Shown here: positions 33,943 through 42,766 of the stretch, piece by piece
How positions within the stretch are numbered: position 1 is the stretch's first letter
Layout of the letters: each line of letters starts with the position of its first letter
Notes under the pieces: model-generated
The model's input: the letters and a program-made list of their open reading frames with translations, nothing else
Told to the model about the DNA's origin: nothing
Database searches by the model: none
Assembly: GCF_041428715.1 (NCBI RefSeq)
Contig: NZ_CP155572.1
Strand: one strand, 5' to 3'
DNA length: 64,000 bases
DNA from: Sporomusa malonica
GTDB taxonomy: Bacteria; Bacillota; Negativicutes; Sporomusales; Sporomusaceae
Translations under genes and position numbers: made by a program

Positions 33943-35550
33943 ATGATTTACAAGCTATGGTTAACCGTTTTTGTGCTGTGCAGCCTCATATTTGGGGGAG
34001 TGCAGCCGTCGACTGCTGAAGAAAACTCAGAAAGCCGGGTTCTGATAGTAGCAGGTGACGAGAACTTTCCTCCTTATGAATTTACTGATGTTATTGATGG
34101 TATTCAGGTGTACCGGGGGTTTAACGTTGATTTGTTAAAAGCGGTGGCTCTTAGTACAGGCTACGAAATTCAATTTCGCCCTATGCCCTGGGCTGATGCA
34201 CTTAAGGCCCTCGAACGCGGTGAGGTTCACGCTGTGGGGGGAATGAAGTATAATGCTGAGCGGGATAAGATATATGACTTTTCCGAAGCGTACATGATAA
34301 ATTCACTGGCCATCTTTGTTCGTAAGGACATGCAGGCCATTGCTTCAATCAATGATCTCGCAGGCCATAAGGTTGCCGTACAGAAAGACGCTATTGGCTA
34401 TTATCAACTCAAAGATCAGCCGATAGATTTGGTGTTGACTGCTAATCAAGAAGAGGCAATGGCACTGCTGCTTAGTGGAAAAGTAGATGCCGCCTTTGGG
34501 AATAATCTAACAGGGCAGTATATCCTTCAGCGGACTAAAAAGCAGGATTATATAAAAATCGTAGGTGGCGCCATAGATTCTGAAGGCTATTGCGTGGCGG
34601 TAAAGAATGGCGCCACAATTCTTACCGTCTTTAATAAAGGCTTAAAAGAAATTAGGCAAAACGGAACATACGATAGAATATATGCCAAGTGGTTTGGTGA
34701 GCAGATTGATTATCCGATTCAGTATTATAAACGCAATTTGAGTATTGCTATGGTTGCTGTTATTATATTGGTTGTTTTAGGGGGAATCATTATACAGATC
34801 AACCTTTATCTACAGCGGGAAGTTAAGAAACGTACTAAAGAAATCGAAAAAATCAATGAAGAACTTCAACGTAAAGATAAACTGGAAGCTTTAGGTAAAC
34901 TTGTTGCCTGTATAGCCCATGAAATCCGTACGCCACTAACCTCAATTAAGACATTTGTTGAATTACTGCCAGTTAAGTACGATAATCCTTTGTTCCGGGA
35001 AAAGATAAGCCAGTTCGTACCACAGGAAATTGAACGGCTTAACGGAATTGTTAATGAATTACTTGCTTACGCAAATCCGCGAAAGGTGGAGCGGGAACAG
35101 ATTCCGCTCAAACGGCTGCTTGACAATAGTATGGTATTTTTTGCTGATAATATCGCTAAACAAGGCATTAACCTTCGGGTTGATATGAGAGAAGAAATTT
35201 CTATAGCTGTCGATGTCCAGCAAATGAAGCAGGTCATGATCAATATTTTACTCAATGCCTTTCAAGCCTTAGAGGGGCGTGACAATCCTGTTCTGGCCAT
35301 TGTCAGCGAGCGAAGAGATGGTCAGCCGTGTATGATTATTTCAGATAATGGCAGTGGGATAACCCAGGAAAACCTAAAATTCATTTTTGAACCATTCTTT
35401 TCCACAAAGACAGGAGGTACAGGGTTGGGTTTATTTGTCAGTTATCAGCTGGCAAAACAAAATGGAGTAGATATAATGATTGACAGCCAGGAAAAAATTG
35501 GCACTGAAGTAACCTTAAAGTTTAGTTCAGAGGAGAACCCCAATGCATAA
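33943..35550 (+). CDS. Sensor histidine kinase with periplasmic amino-acid-binding (SBP_bac_3) domain
   Basis: 535 aa. A signal peptide (residues ~1-26) is followed by a family-3 solute-binding domain (~35-265: FPPYEFTDVIDG, DRIYAKWFGEQID), which usually binds polar amino acids. One membrane segment lies at ~267-287, then a short coiled coil. The kinase core has His326 in CIAHEIRTPLTS and an ATPase domain with NILLNAFQALEG (N box), SDNGSGI (G1) and GGTGLGLF (G2). It should sense an external ligand and phosphorylate the regulator encoded next, whose gene overlaps this one by 8 bp. With gltS just downstream, glutamate or a related amino acid is the likely cue. Confidence 0.93.
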   Translation: MIYKLWLTVFVLCSLIFGGVQPSTAEENSESRVLIVAGDENFPPYEFTDVIDGIQVYRGFNVDLLKAVALSTGYEIQFRPMPWADALKALERGEVHAVGGMKYNAERDKIYDFSEAYMINSLAIFVRKDMQAIASINDLAGHKVAVQKDAIGYYQLKDQPIDLVLTANQEEAMALLLSGKVDAAFGNNLTGQYILQRTKKQDYIKIVGGAIDSEGYCVAVKNGATILTVFNKGLKEIRQNGTYDRIYAKWFGEQIDYPIQYYKRNLSIAMVAVIILVVLGGIIIQINLYLQREVKKRTKEIEKINEELQRKDKLEALGKLVACIAHEIRTPLTSIKTFVELLPVKYDNPLFREKISQFVPQEIERLNGIVNELLAYANPRKVEREQIPLKRLLDNSMVFFADNIAKQGINLRVDMREEISIAVDVQQMKQVMINILLNAFQALEGRDNPVLAIVSERRDGQPCMIISDNGSGITQENLKFIFEPFFSTKTGGTGLGLFVSYQLAKQNGVDIMIDSQEKIGTEVTLKFSSEENPNA

Positions 35551-36907
35551 GCTACTACTTGTTGATGATGAGCCAGCAATATGTACCTCTTTGACATTTG
35601 CTTTGGAAGATAAATATCTGGTGTCGACGGCAGGCTCTGCTCAAGAAGCGCTTGCTGCTATTGCCAAACAGGAGTTTAATATAGTCCTGCTTGACCTGAA
35701 GCTGGGCAGCGCCGACGGTATGGAAGTATTAACGCAGATTAAAGAATTTGACAGCAGTATTATTGTTATTATCATGACGGCTTACGGCAGTATAAAATCA
35801 TCAGTAGCCGCCATTAAGGCAGGGGCTTTTTATTATCTGACTAAGCCGATAAATATGGACGAGTTGGATATGCTGCTGACTAATGCCTCAGATTATATTG
35901 GCATGAGATCCAAAGTGGAGTATTTAAATGATAAACTGACCGAACGCCATGAAATAGCAGGTATGGTCGGTACTTCGGCGCCCATGCGCCAAATCCTCCA
36001 TGATATTGACAGAGTAAAAGATGTTGACTCCAATGTGCTGATATCTGGGGAAAGCGGTACAGGCAAAGAGCTTGTTGCCAAAGCCCTGCACTATTTAAGT
36101 GTGCGTAAACATGAGGCATTTGAGGTGCTCAACTGTGCCGCTATTCCGGCAGAACTATTAGAAAGTGAACTCTTTGGCCATGAAAAGGGCGCATTTACTG
36201 GTGCTGTGCAACGGAAAAAGGGGATTTTTGAGCTGGCAGACAAAGGCACGCTGTTTCTGGATGAGATTGGTGAGATGGATATAAAGTTGCAAGCCAAGCT
36301 GCTGCGTGTTGTTCAAGAGAAAGAGGTAACGCCGATAGGTTCGGGTTATAGGCGGAAAATTGATGTACGAATTATATGTGCTACTAATCGTGATTTAAAG
36401 AAGATGGTAGCAGACGGAAAATTTCGGGAAGATTTATACTTTCGCCTCAATGTAGTTACGATCCATTTACCGCCGCTGCGGCAGCGGCGTGAAGATATTC
36501 CGCTGCTGACAGAGCATTTTGTCAATAAATATAATAAAAAAATGGCCAAACAGATTAAAGGTATTGAAACAGGCTTCCTGGAGGTGCTGAGCCGATATGA
36601 GTTTAAAGGCAATGTACGAGAGTTAGAAAACATCATTGAGCGCGCCATGGTATTTGCTGAAGAGGGTATGTTACAGGTCATTAACTTACCTGTCGAAGTA
36701 CAAGCTTCCGGGATGGATGAGCTAAACCAGACTGATACTACCAGGCTGATACCTATCTATATTGGTGAGGATTTGGATTTAATCGAACGAAAGGTGATAA
36801 CCAAAACACTTCATCACTATCATGGCGATAAAGCCAAAACGGCTCACATACTTAAGATTAGTGAACGTAAACTGTGGTACAAAATAAAAGAATATGAATT
36901 GCGCTAA
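35543..36907 (+). CDS. NtrC-family response regulator (sigma-54 activator)
   Basis: 454 aa. Receiver domain with DDEP and phosphoacceptor Asp51 (IVLLDLKLG). The AAA+ core has GESGTGKE, GAFTGA, LFLDEIGEM and PPLRQRREDIPLL. A C-terminal Fis-type helix-turn-helix reads DKAKTAHILKISERKLWYKI. It is the partner of the overlapping kinase. A sigma-54 promoter lies at 37016, right after this operon, ahead of gltS-ftcD-fchA, so those genes are its probable targets. A strong terminator follows. Confidence 0.95.
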   Translation: MHKLLLVDDEPAICTSLTFALEDKYLVSTAGSAQEALAAIAKQEFNIVLLDLKLGSADGMEVLTQIKEFDSSIIVIIMTAYGSIKSSVAAIKAGAFYYLTKPINMDELDMLLTNASDYIGMRSKVEYLNDKLTERHEIAGMVGTSAPMRQILHDIDRVKDVDSNVLISGESGTGKELVAKALHYLSVRKHEAFEVLNCAAIPAELLESELFGHEKGAFTGAVQRKKGIFELADKGTLFLDEIGEMDIKLQAKLLRVVQEKEVTPIGSGYRRKIDVRIICATNRDLKKMVADGKFREDLYFRLNVVTIHLPPLRQRREDIPLLTEHFVNKYNKKMAKQIKGIETGFLEVLSRYEFKGNVRELENIIERAMVFAEEGMLQVINLPVEVQASGMDELNQTDTTRLIPIYIGEDLDLIERKVITKTLHHYHGDKAKTAHILKISERKLWYKIKEYELR

Positions 36908-36922
36908 TTGTGCAATTTTTAC

Positions 36923-36964
36923 ATTCCTGCAAATTTTGCATGCAAAATTTGCAGGAATTTTTTT
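36923..36964 (+). terminator. 36-bp perfect palindrome with T-run: terminator, possibly also an activator site
   Basis: Two 18-bp halves (36923-36940 and 36941-36958) are exact complements centred on GCATGC, followed by TTTTTT. As RNA it forms a 16-bp stem and ends the two-component operon. As DNA, its inner TGCAAAATTTGCA half lies about 60-90 bp upstream of the sigma-54 promoter, where an NtrC-type protein could also bind. Confidence 0.85.
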
Positions 36965-37015
36965 ATCCATGTCACTACAGCCTAAGTTTTTGCGCTTTTT
37001 AAGGCGATTTGAAGT

Positions 37016-37031
37016 TGGCATAGTACTTGCA
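37016..37031 (+). promoter_or_regulatory. Sigma-54 promoter ahead of gltS
   Basis: TGGCAT-N5-TTGCA, one base from the TGGCAC-N5-TTGCA consensus and with exact spacing. It lies 115 bp before gltS and just after an NtrC-family regulator gene. Confidence 0.78.
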
Positions 37032-37145
37032 ATAAATATAAGTGAACTGATAAGGACTTTAGGCTGCAGAGGGGGAGTAAACTCACAGAATTTACTTTAA
37101 TCAGAACAAAGGTTATACCAAGCAAAAATAATAGGAGGGGAAAAT

Positions 37146-38384
37146 GTGAGTTTTGAACTAGTTAATAAGGTTATGGTTATGAAACTGGATATTGTCGCTA
37201 CTGTAGCTATTGCAGTATTACTTTTAATGTTTGGAGCCTGGATTCGGCGCGTTTTTCCGGTTATTGCCCGGTTTTGCATTCCTTCAGCAGTTATCGGTGG
37301 ATTTACCTTTTCAATTTTGGCTTGGATGCTTAAAGAAGCCAACATGCTCACTTTCAAAATGGATACAACTTTGCAAATGCCCTTTATGATTGCATTTTTT
37401 ACTACTGTTGGTTTAGGCGGCAGTTTTGGACTTATTAAAAAAGGCGGCAGATCGCTCGTTGTATATCTTGTAGGATGTTGGACTTTGGCGATTATGCAGA
37501 ACGTTGTTGGAGCTGGAACTGCTATGCTAACCGGTATTCACCCAGTGCTAGGTGTAATGGCTGGCGCCGTTTCCCTTGAAGGCGGCATGGGTGCAGCTTC
37601 GGCGTTCGGGCCTACGGCAGAACAACTGGGGGTTCAGGGAGCATTCGTTGTTGCTGTAGCTTCTGCTACTTATGGGTTAATAAGTGGTGGGCTAGTTGGT
37701 GGTCCTCTGGCAAAATGGCTTATTGAACGTTACAATTTACCAATCGAAACCAGTCAGGAAAATTTCGATGAACTAGATGAGGTAACAGCAGCTGCCGAGA
37801 AAAATACAGGTATTACAAGCGATAGCGTGATGTCCATGCTGGCTGTTATTCTTGTGGCTATGGTGTTGGGAGCTATGGGTTCAGCCAAGATTAAAGAGAT
37901 TACCGGATTTGTGTTGCCAGGATATGTAGGAGCTATGTTTGTTGCTGTAATAATAAGGAATTTTAATGATGTTAAACCCATGTTTAGGATGAATGAAAAG
38001 GCTATTGATTTAATTGCTGACGTCAGCCTGGGCATATTCCTGACCATGGCAATGATGTCGCTGAAGATCTGGGAAATTTCTAATTTGGCAGGCCCGCTGC
38101 TAATCATCTTGGCTGTTCAAACAATCTTTATGTTTATCTTCTGTATTTACTTCCTGTTCCCGCTCTTGGGACGCAATTACGATGCAGCTATTATGTGCGC
38201 CGGCATGATTGGCCATGGGTTGGGTGCTACCCCTAACGCGATTGCTAATATGGGCGCTGTCACCGAAAGATATGGTGTCGTTTCCCGTAAAGCATTATTG
38301 ATTGTGCCGCTCTGTGGCGCTGTTCTCATCGATATGGTTGCTATACCTAATATTGTATGGTTTATCAACTATTTCGCAAAATAA
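37146..38384 (+). CDS. gltS: Sodium/glutamate symporter
   Basis: 412 aa with about ten membrane segments in two inverted halves, as in GltS. Recognisable stretches are CIPSAVIGGFTFSIL, FFTTVGLGGSFGLIKKGG, MAGAVSLEGGMGAASAFGP, and near the end GMIGHGLGATPNAIANM. It exchanges glutamate with Na+ across the inner membrane. In this context it could take up glutamate or release glutamate formed by histidine breakdown. The start is a GTG at 37146 after AGGAGGGG. It is followed 24 bp later by ftcD copy 2, and all three genes probably share the sigma-54 promoter. Confidence 0.93.
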   Translation: MSFELVNKVMVMKLDIVATVAIAVLLLMFGAWIRRVFPVIARFCIPSAVIGGFTFSILAWMLKEANMLTFKMDTTLQMPFMIAFFTTVGLGGSFGLIKKGGRSLVVYLVGCWTLAIMQNVVGAGTAMLTGIHPVLGVMAGAVSLEGGMGAASAFGPTAEQLGVQGAFVVAVASATYGLISGGLVGGPLAKWLIERYNLPIETSQENFDELDEVTAAAEKNTGITSDSVMSMLAVILVAMVLGAMGSAKIKEITGFVLPGYVGAMFVAVIIRNFNDVKPMFRMNEKAIDLIADVSLGIFLTMAMMSLKIWEISNLAGPLLIILAVQTIFMFIFCIYFLFPLLGRNYDAAIMCAGMIGHGLGATPNAIANMGAVTERYGVVSRKALLIVPLCGAVLIDMVAIPNIVWFINYFAK

Positions 38385-38408
38385 AAGAACTCTAAAGGAG
38401 AATTTTTG

Positions 38409-39302
38409 ATGAGTAAACTTGTGGAATGTGTACCTAATTTCAGTGAAGGCTGCCGCCCTGAGGTGATTGCGGCCATTACTGAGGAAGTAAAGAAGGTCGC
38501 AGGTGTTAGCCTGCTCAATGTTAACTCAGACGCCAGCCATAACCGTACTGTAGTCACTTTTATTGGCGAGCCGCAGGCTGCAAAACTTGCCGCTTTCAAC
38601 GCCTGCGCTAAAGCAGCAGAACTTATTGATATGGAACAACATCAGGGTGAACATCCGCGGGTAGGTGCTACTGATGTAATTCCATTCATTCCGGTGAGCG
38701 ATATTACCATGGAAGAATGTGTGCAGCTTGCCAATGAGCTAGGTCAGGAAATTGCTGAAAAGCTTAATATTCCGGTATACTTATATGAGGCAGCCGCTAA
38801 AACGCCTGCTAGAGTTAAACTGCCTGATGTTCGCAAAGGCGAATATGAAGGTCTGAAGAAAGCCATCAGCAGTCCAGAACGGCATCCTGACTATGGTCCT
38901 GCCCAGATGCACCCCACTGCCGGCGCTACTGTAGTTGGGGCACGTCAATTTTTAATCGCGTATAATATTAACCTTAGCACCAGCGATGTTAACATTGCCA
39001 AGAAGATTGCTAACAGTATTCGTGAGGTTAAGGGTGGTTATAAATATTGCCGTGCCATGGGAGTCATGATTGAAGACCGGAATATGGCACAAGTAACCAT
39101 TAATATGGTAGACTATACTGGGACACCGTTGCATCGGGTATTTGAGACTGTCAAGTCTGAGGCTGATCGTTATGGGGTTAGTGTAATCGGTAGCGAAATT
39201 GTCGGTATGGTTCCGCTCCAGGCACTTGTTGACACAGCCGAGTTTTATCTTAGGTTGGAAGGCTTTGAGCGCAAGCAAGTATTGGAAGAGAACCTCAGAT
39301 AG
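38409..39302 (+). CDS. ftcD: Glutamate formiminotransferase (copy 2)
   Basis: 297 aa, very close to copy 1 at 22338 over the full length, with the same VECVPNFSEG opening and DMEQHQGEHPRVGATDVIPF catalytic stretch. Differences are scattered and conservative (for example CRPEV for RRPEV, AISSPERHPDY for AITTPERQPDY), so both copies should be active. ATG 38409 follows AAAGGAG. It lies in a gltS operon rather than with hutU/hutI, suggesting that it serves growth conditions where glutamate or formimino compounds come from another route. Confidence 0.96.
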   Translation: MSKLVECVPNFSEGCRPEVIAAITEEVKKVAGVSLLNVNSDASHNRTVVTFIGEPQAAKLAAFNACAKAAELIDMEQHQGEHPRVGATDVIPFIPVSDITMEECVQLANELGQEIAEKLNIPVYLYEAAAKTPARVKLPDVRKGEYEGLKKAISSPERHPDYGPAQMHPTAGATVVGARQFLIAYNINLSTSDVNIAKKIANSIREVKGGYKYCRAMGVMIEDRNMAQVTINMVDYTGTPLHRVFETVKSEADRYGVSVIGSEIVGMVPLQALVDTAEFYLRLEGFERKQVLEENLR

Positions 39303-39321
39303 AAAAAGGGGCCGGATAAAA

Positions 39322-39948
39322 ATGCTGATTCAAATGAAAATTACTGATTTTCTCGAAGAACTGAGTTCAAATTCACCTGCTCCAGGCGGCGGCAGCATTT
39401 CGGCGTTATCGGGGGCGCTCGGCGGGGCGTTGACGGCTATGGTATGCCGCCTGACATCTGGCAATAGCAAGTATGCCGAGGTTGAAAACGAGATAGAAGT
39501 CATGCTTGCTGAAGTTGACAAGCTAACAAAGGTACTTGCCCGCTGTGTAGATGCTGATACTGAGGCTTTTAACAAAGTGATGGCCGCCTATAAACTGCCG
39601 AAAGCAACTGAGGTAGAAAAGGCTGCTAGAAGTGAAGCTATTCAAAAATCCATGCAGCATGCTGCCAATCTGCCGCTCGATGTAGCCGAGTGCTGTTTAA
39701 AGATCTTAGCAATGGCAGGGCGGGTACTGACAATTGGCAATGCTAATGCTGCCAGTGATGCGGCAGTGGCCGGCCTCATGGCTCATGCCGGTCTTCACGG
39801 CGCGCTGTATAATGTAAAAATCAATCTAGGCAGTATTAAAGATGAGACCTTCGTAATAACTACTCAAGCTAAAATTGAAACAATCGTCGGGCAGGATAGA
39901 GAGCTCCATGAACAGTTGTTGGCTGCTGCCAGCAGGGTGATTGGGTAA
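39322..39948 (+). CDS. fchA: Formimidoyl-tetrahydrofolate cyclodeaminase (copy 2)
   Basis: 208 aa, same length as copy 1 at 23246. It keeps SNSPAPGGGSISALSGALGG, DADTEAFNKVMAAYKLPK and ANAASDAAVAGLMAHAGLHG. The C-terminal ~30 residues diverge most from copy 1. ATG 39322 is used with AAAGGGG upstream; a reading frame extending far into ftcD is ignored because it lacks a site. It forms a unit with ftcD copy 2 and is followed by a terminator. Confidence 0.95.
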   Translation: MLIQMKITDFLEELSSNSPAPGGGSISALSGALGGALTAMVCRLTSGNSKYAEVENEIEVMLAEVDKLTKVLARCVDADTEAFNKVMAAYKLPKATEVEKAARSEAIQKSMQHAANLPLDVAECCLKILAMAGRVLTIGNANAASDAAVAGLMAHAGLHGALYNVKINLGSIKDETFVITTQAKIETIVGQDRELHEQLLAAASRVIG

Positions 39949-39957
39949 TAGCATTGT

Positions 39958-39991
39958 AGAGCCTTCAGCTTATGGCTGAGGCTCTTTTTGC
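39958..39991 (+). terminator. Terminator after ftcD-fchA copy 2
   Basis: AGAGCC-TTCAGC pairs with GCTGA-GGCTCT around TTATG, followed by TTTTT. Confidence 0.88.
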
Positions 39992-40175
39992 CCTGTAAGA
40001 AAGTATAGTGCGACGCTTTCCTAGGTTAGTTTTTTGGCCTGAGTTTGCAGGACAATATTTCCTCGCGTCGAATTTACTCTAAAGATATTTATCATAGTGA
40101 TTTATTAACGTTCTGTTACATCAGCAGAACGTATGATTTTTTGAGAAGAACAAAAGAGGTCGGGGGGTGAATACG

Positions 40176-40385
40176 TTGGCTAAAGTGCAAGTGCTTAGTG
40201 AAAAATGCAAAAGCTGTGGTTTATGTATAGCAGTATGTCCTCGGAAGGTGCTGGCAGTAGGTGACAAAGCCAATTCCAAGGGCTACTATACCATCGTTGT
40301 TACTGATGAAGAAAGCTGTGTGGGCTGTGCCCTTTGTGGGTTGGTATGTCCTGATGTTGCCCTAGAAGTGTACAAAGAGTCCTAA
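40176..40385 (+). CDS. vorD: 2-oxoacid:ferredoxin oxidoreductase, delta (ferredoxin) subunit
   Basis: 69 aa with two [4Fe-4S] motifs, CKSCGLCIAVCP and CVGCALCGLVCP. It carries electrons from the thiamine site to external ferredoxin. TTG 40176 is preferred over GTG 40167 because the GGGGGGTGA run serves as its ribosome site. It is the first gene of a four-gene vorD-B-A-C set with short gaps. Alone, it could equally be called korD; the neighbours favour the branched-chain (Vor) type. Confidence 0.9.
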   Translation: MAKVQVLSEKCKSCGLCIAVCPRKVLAVGDKANSKGYYTIVVTDEESCVGCALCGLVCPDVALEVYKES

Positions 40386-40402
40386 GGAAAGGAGAGACTT
40401 GT

Positions 40403-41473
40403 GTGAATAAAAAATTGATAAAAGGGAATGAAGCCATTGCCGAAGCGGCCATAAAGGCCGGCTGTAAGCTGTTTTTTGGCTACCCAATTACACCGTCAAC
40501 CGAGGTTGTAGAATACTTGTCTAAGCATTTGCCAAAAGCTGGGGGAACTCTGCTGCAAGGTGAAGACGAGATTGCCTCAATTAACATGTGCTACGGCGCG
40601 GCCTGTACCGGCGCGCGGGTTATGACTGCTTCCTCCAGCCCAGGCTATAGTCTGAAACAGGAGGGTTTATCCTATCTTGCAGCAGCTGAGCTGCCTGTCG
40701 TTGTAGTAAACATTAACAGGACAGGCCCTGGCCTTGGGGGTCTTGGGCCAAGCCAATCTGACTATTTTCAGTGCACCAAGGGCGGCGGACATGGCGATTA
40801 TCGCTTGATTGTGCTGGCTCCGTCCAAAGGGCAGGAAATGTACGACTATACAATGGAGGCCTTTGACCTTGCTGATAAGTACAGAAATCCTGTGCTAATC
40901 TTAGCTGATGGATTTTTAGGGCAAATGATGGAGCCTATTGAAATGAAAGACCGGCCAGCTACCGAACTGCCGGCAAAAGACTGGGTAACTGACGGCTGCT
41001 CAGGCCGAGCCAAGCGCAAGATTGCCAGCTATTCATTGACTAATGAAATTGGTGAAACCAACAACCTATATTGGGAAGCTAAATATAAATCAATCAGAGA
41101 GCAAGAGCAGCGGTGGGAAGAATTCCATACCGAAGATGCCGAATATCTGATTGCCGGTTATGGCACATGCGCTAGAATTGCTAAAACTGTTGTACTGAAT
41201 GCACGTAAAAGAGGCATTAAGGTAGGTCTCATCAGGCCAATTACCCTGTGGCCGTTCCCTGAAAAAGCATTTATACCCTACAAGAAGAAGGTCAAGGGCG
41301 TACTAACTGTCGAGTTAAATACCGGACAAATGATTGAAGATGTTAAACTGGCGCTTGAGTGCAGTGTCCCTGTCAGTCTGCACCGGCGCATAGGCGGTAT
41401 GCTGCCGCATGAGGATGAGATCCTCGCTGACCTTATTAAAGAATTTAATATCCCCGTGGATCGGGAGGTGTAG
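40403..41473 (+). CDS. vorB: 2-oxoisovalerate-type ferredoxin oxidoreductase, VorB subunit
   Basis: 356 aa. Pyrimidine-binding and domain II part of the enzyme: FFGYPITPSTEVVEYL, LLQGEDEIASINMCYGA, TASSSPGYSLKQEGLSYLAA, and GPGLGGLGPSQSDYFQCTKG with GGHGDYRLIVLAPS, the last typical of VorB. It oxidises branched-chain 2-oxoacids to acyl-CoA, or works in reverse to make them. GTG 40403 follows AAAGGAGAG. The livKHMGF transporter at 46871 could supply the matching amino acids. Confidence 0.92.
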   Translation: MNKKLIKGNEAIAEAAIKAGCKLFFGYPITPSTEVVEYLSKHLPKAGGTLLQGEDEIASINMCYGAACTGARVMTASSSPGYSLKQEGLSYLAAAELPVVVVNINRTGPGLGGLGPSQSDYFQCTKGGGHGDYRLIVLAPSKGQEMYDYTMEAFDLADKYRNPVLILADGFLGQMMEPIEMKDRPATELPAKDWVTDGCSGRAKRKIASYSLTNEIGETNNLYWEAKYKSIREQEQRWEEFHTEDAEYLIAGYGTCARIAKTVVLNARKRGIKVGLIRPITLWPFPEKAFIPYKKKVKGVLTVELNTGQMIEDVKLALECSVPVSLHRRIGGMLPHEDEILADLIKEFNIPVDREV

Positions 41474-41475
41474 CT

Positions 41476-42228
41476 ATGGAGAAGATATTTGGTAAAACCA
41501 AAGGTTTGACTGATTTGCCGTTTCATTATTGCCCAGGCTGTACCCATGGCATTATTCACCGCCTTATCGGTGAGGTCATGGAAGAGCTTGATATTATTGA
41601 AAAAACCATTGGCGTAGCTCCAGTAGGCTGTGCTGGGTTTTCACTCGACTTTTTCAGCTGTGATTTTGTCGGCGCTGCCCACGGGCGGGCGCAGGCAGTA
41701 GGCACAGGCATCAAACGGGCGCTGCCTGATAAGATGGTGTTCACTTATCAGGGTGATGGCGACATTGCAGCCATTGGTACTGCTCATGCTATTCATGTAG
41801 CTGCCAGAGGCGAAAAAATCACCTCGATCATGGTTAATAATGCCGTATTTGGTATGACTGGCGGACAAATGGCGCCTACAACTTTAACAGGTCAAGTAAC
41901 GACAACAAGCCCTTATGGCCGTGATGCAAGCTTGGTCGGTGCGCCAATTGACCTTCCCAAAACAATTGCCACCTTGAATGGCGCAGTGTATGTTGCCGCC
42001 GTTTCGGTCGATTCTCCTAAAAACATTATTAAAGCCAAGAAGGCAATTAAACGGGCTTTCCAGGTACAGCAGTTAGGCTTAGGTTTTGCCTTTGTCAGCG
42101 TACTGTCCACCTGCCCGACCAACTGGGGCTTGTCACCTGTTGACAGCCTAACATGGCTCCAGGAAAACATGCTGCCTATCTATGAGATGGGCGAGCTAAA
42201 AGTACCGGAGGAGGTTAAGGCGCTATGA
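41476..42228 (+). CDS. vorA: 2-oxoacid:ferredoxin oxidoreductase, thiamine-diphosphate subunit
   Basis: 250 aa. It has HYCPGCTHGIIHRLIGEVM at the N-terminus and the thiamine diphosphate motif YQGDGDIAAIGTAH followed by MVNNAVFGMTGGQMAPTT. It forms the active centre with VorB. It lies 2 bp after vorB and its stop overlaps the vorC start, so the subunits are translationally coupled. Confidence 0.93.
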   Translation: MEKIFGKTKGLTDLPFHYCPGCTHGIIHRLIGEVMEELDIIEKTIGVAPVGCAGFSLDFFSCDFVGAAHGRAQAVGTGIKRALPDKMVFTYQGDGDIAAIGTAHAIHVAARGEKITSIMVNNAVFGMTGGQMAPTTLTGQVTTTSPYGRDASLVGAPIDLPKTIATLNGAVYVAAVSVDSPKNIIKAKKAIKRAFQVQQLGLGFAFVSVLSTCPTNWGLSPVDSLTWLQENMLPIYEMGELKVPEEVKAL

Positions 42229-42755
42229 TGGATAAAGTACTACTTGCTGGCTTTGGCGGCCAGGGAGTTATGTTTATCGGCAAGGTGTTGGCATACTCGG
42301 GTATGCTGGGTGGACGAGAGGTCTGTTGGATTCCGTCATATGGCCCGGAAATGCGGGGTGGAACAGCCAACTGCTCAGTGCTGGTTTCTGATGAAGAAAT
42401 CAACTCACCGGTAATCAGCCAGGCCGATGCCGGTATTGTGCTGAATCAGCCGTCGTATGACCGGTTTTTGGCACGGATTAAACCAGGCGGAACCCTGGTA
42501 GTGAACAGCTCGATAGTAGCTTTAACTAACCACCGGGACGATATTACCATTGTTGCTGTCCCGGCCACCGAGCTAGCCAATGAAATCGGCAACTCCAGTC
42601 TGGCTAACATGGTATGCTTAGGTGCTTTATTGCCGGCATTATCGCTAGTTAACATGGATAGTGTTAAAAAAGCCATGGATGAAGTAGTTGGCAAGAAAAA
42701 ACCTGAATTGTATGATCTAAATGTCGCTGCAATTAATAAAGGAATGAATAGATAA
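42225..42755 (+). CDS. vorC: 2-oxoacid:ferredoxin oxidoreductase, gamma subunit
   Basis: 176 aa. Gamma-subunit signature LLAGFGGQGVMFIGKVLAYS near the N-terminus and SYGPEMRGGTANCSVLVSD, the CoA-side domain. Adjacent ATG codons at 42225 and 42228 make the start uncertain by one residue. It overlaps vorA by 4 bp and completes the four-subunit complex. Confidence 0.92.
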   Translation: MMDKVLLAGFGGQGVMFIGKVLAYSGMLGGREVCWIPSYGPEMRGGTANCSVLVSDEEINSPVISQADAGIVLNQPSYDRFLARIKPGGTLVVNSSIVALTNHRDDITIVAVPATELANEIGNSSLANMVCLGALLPALSLVNMDSVKKAMDEVVGKKKPELYDLNVAAINKGMNR

Positions 42756-42766
42756 CGGAGGCTAAT

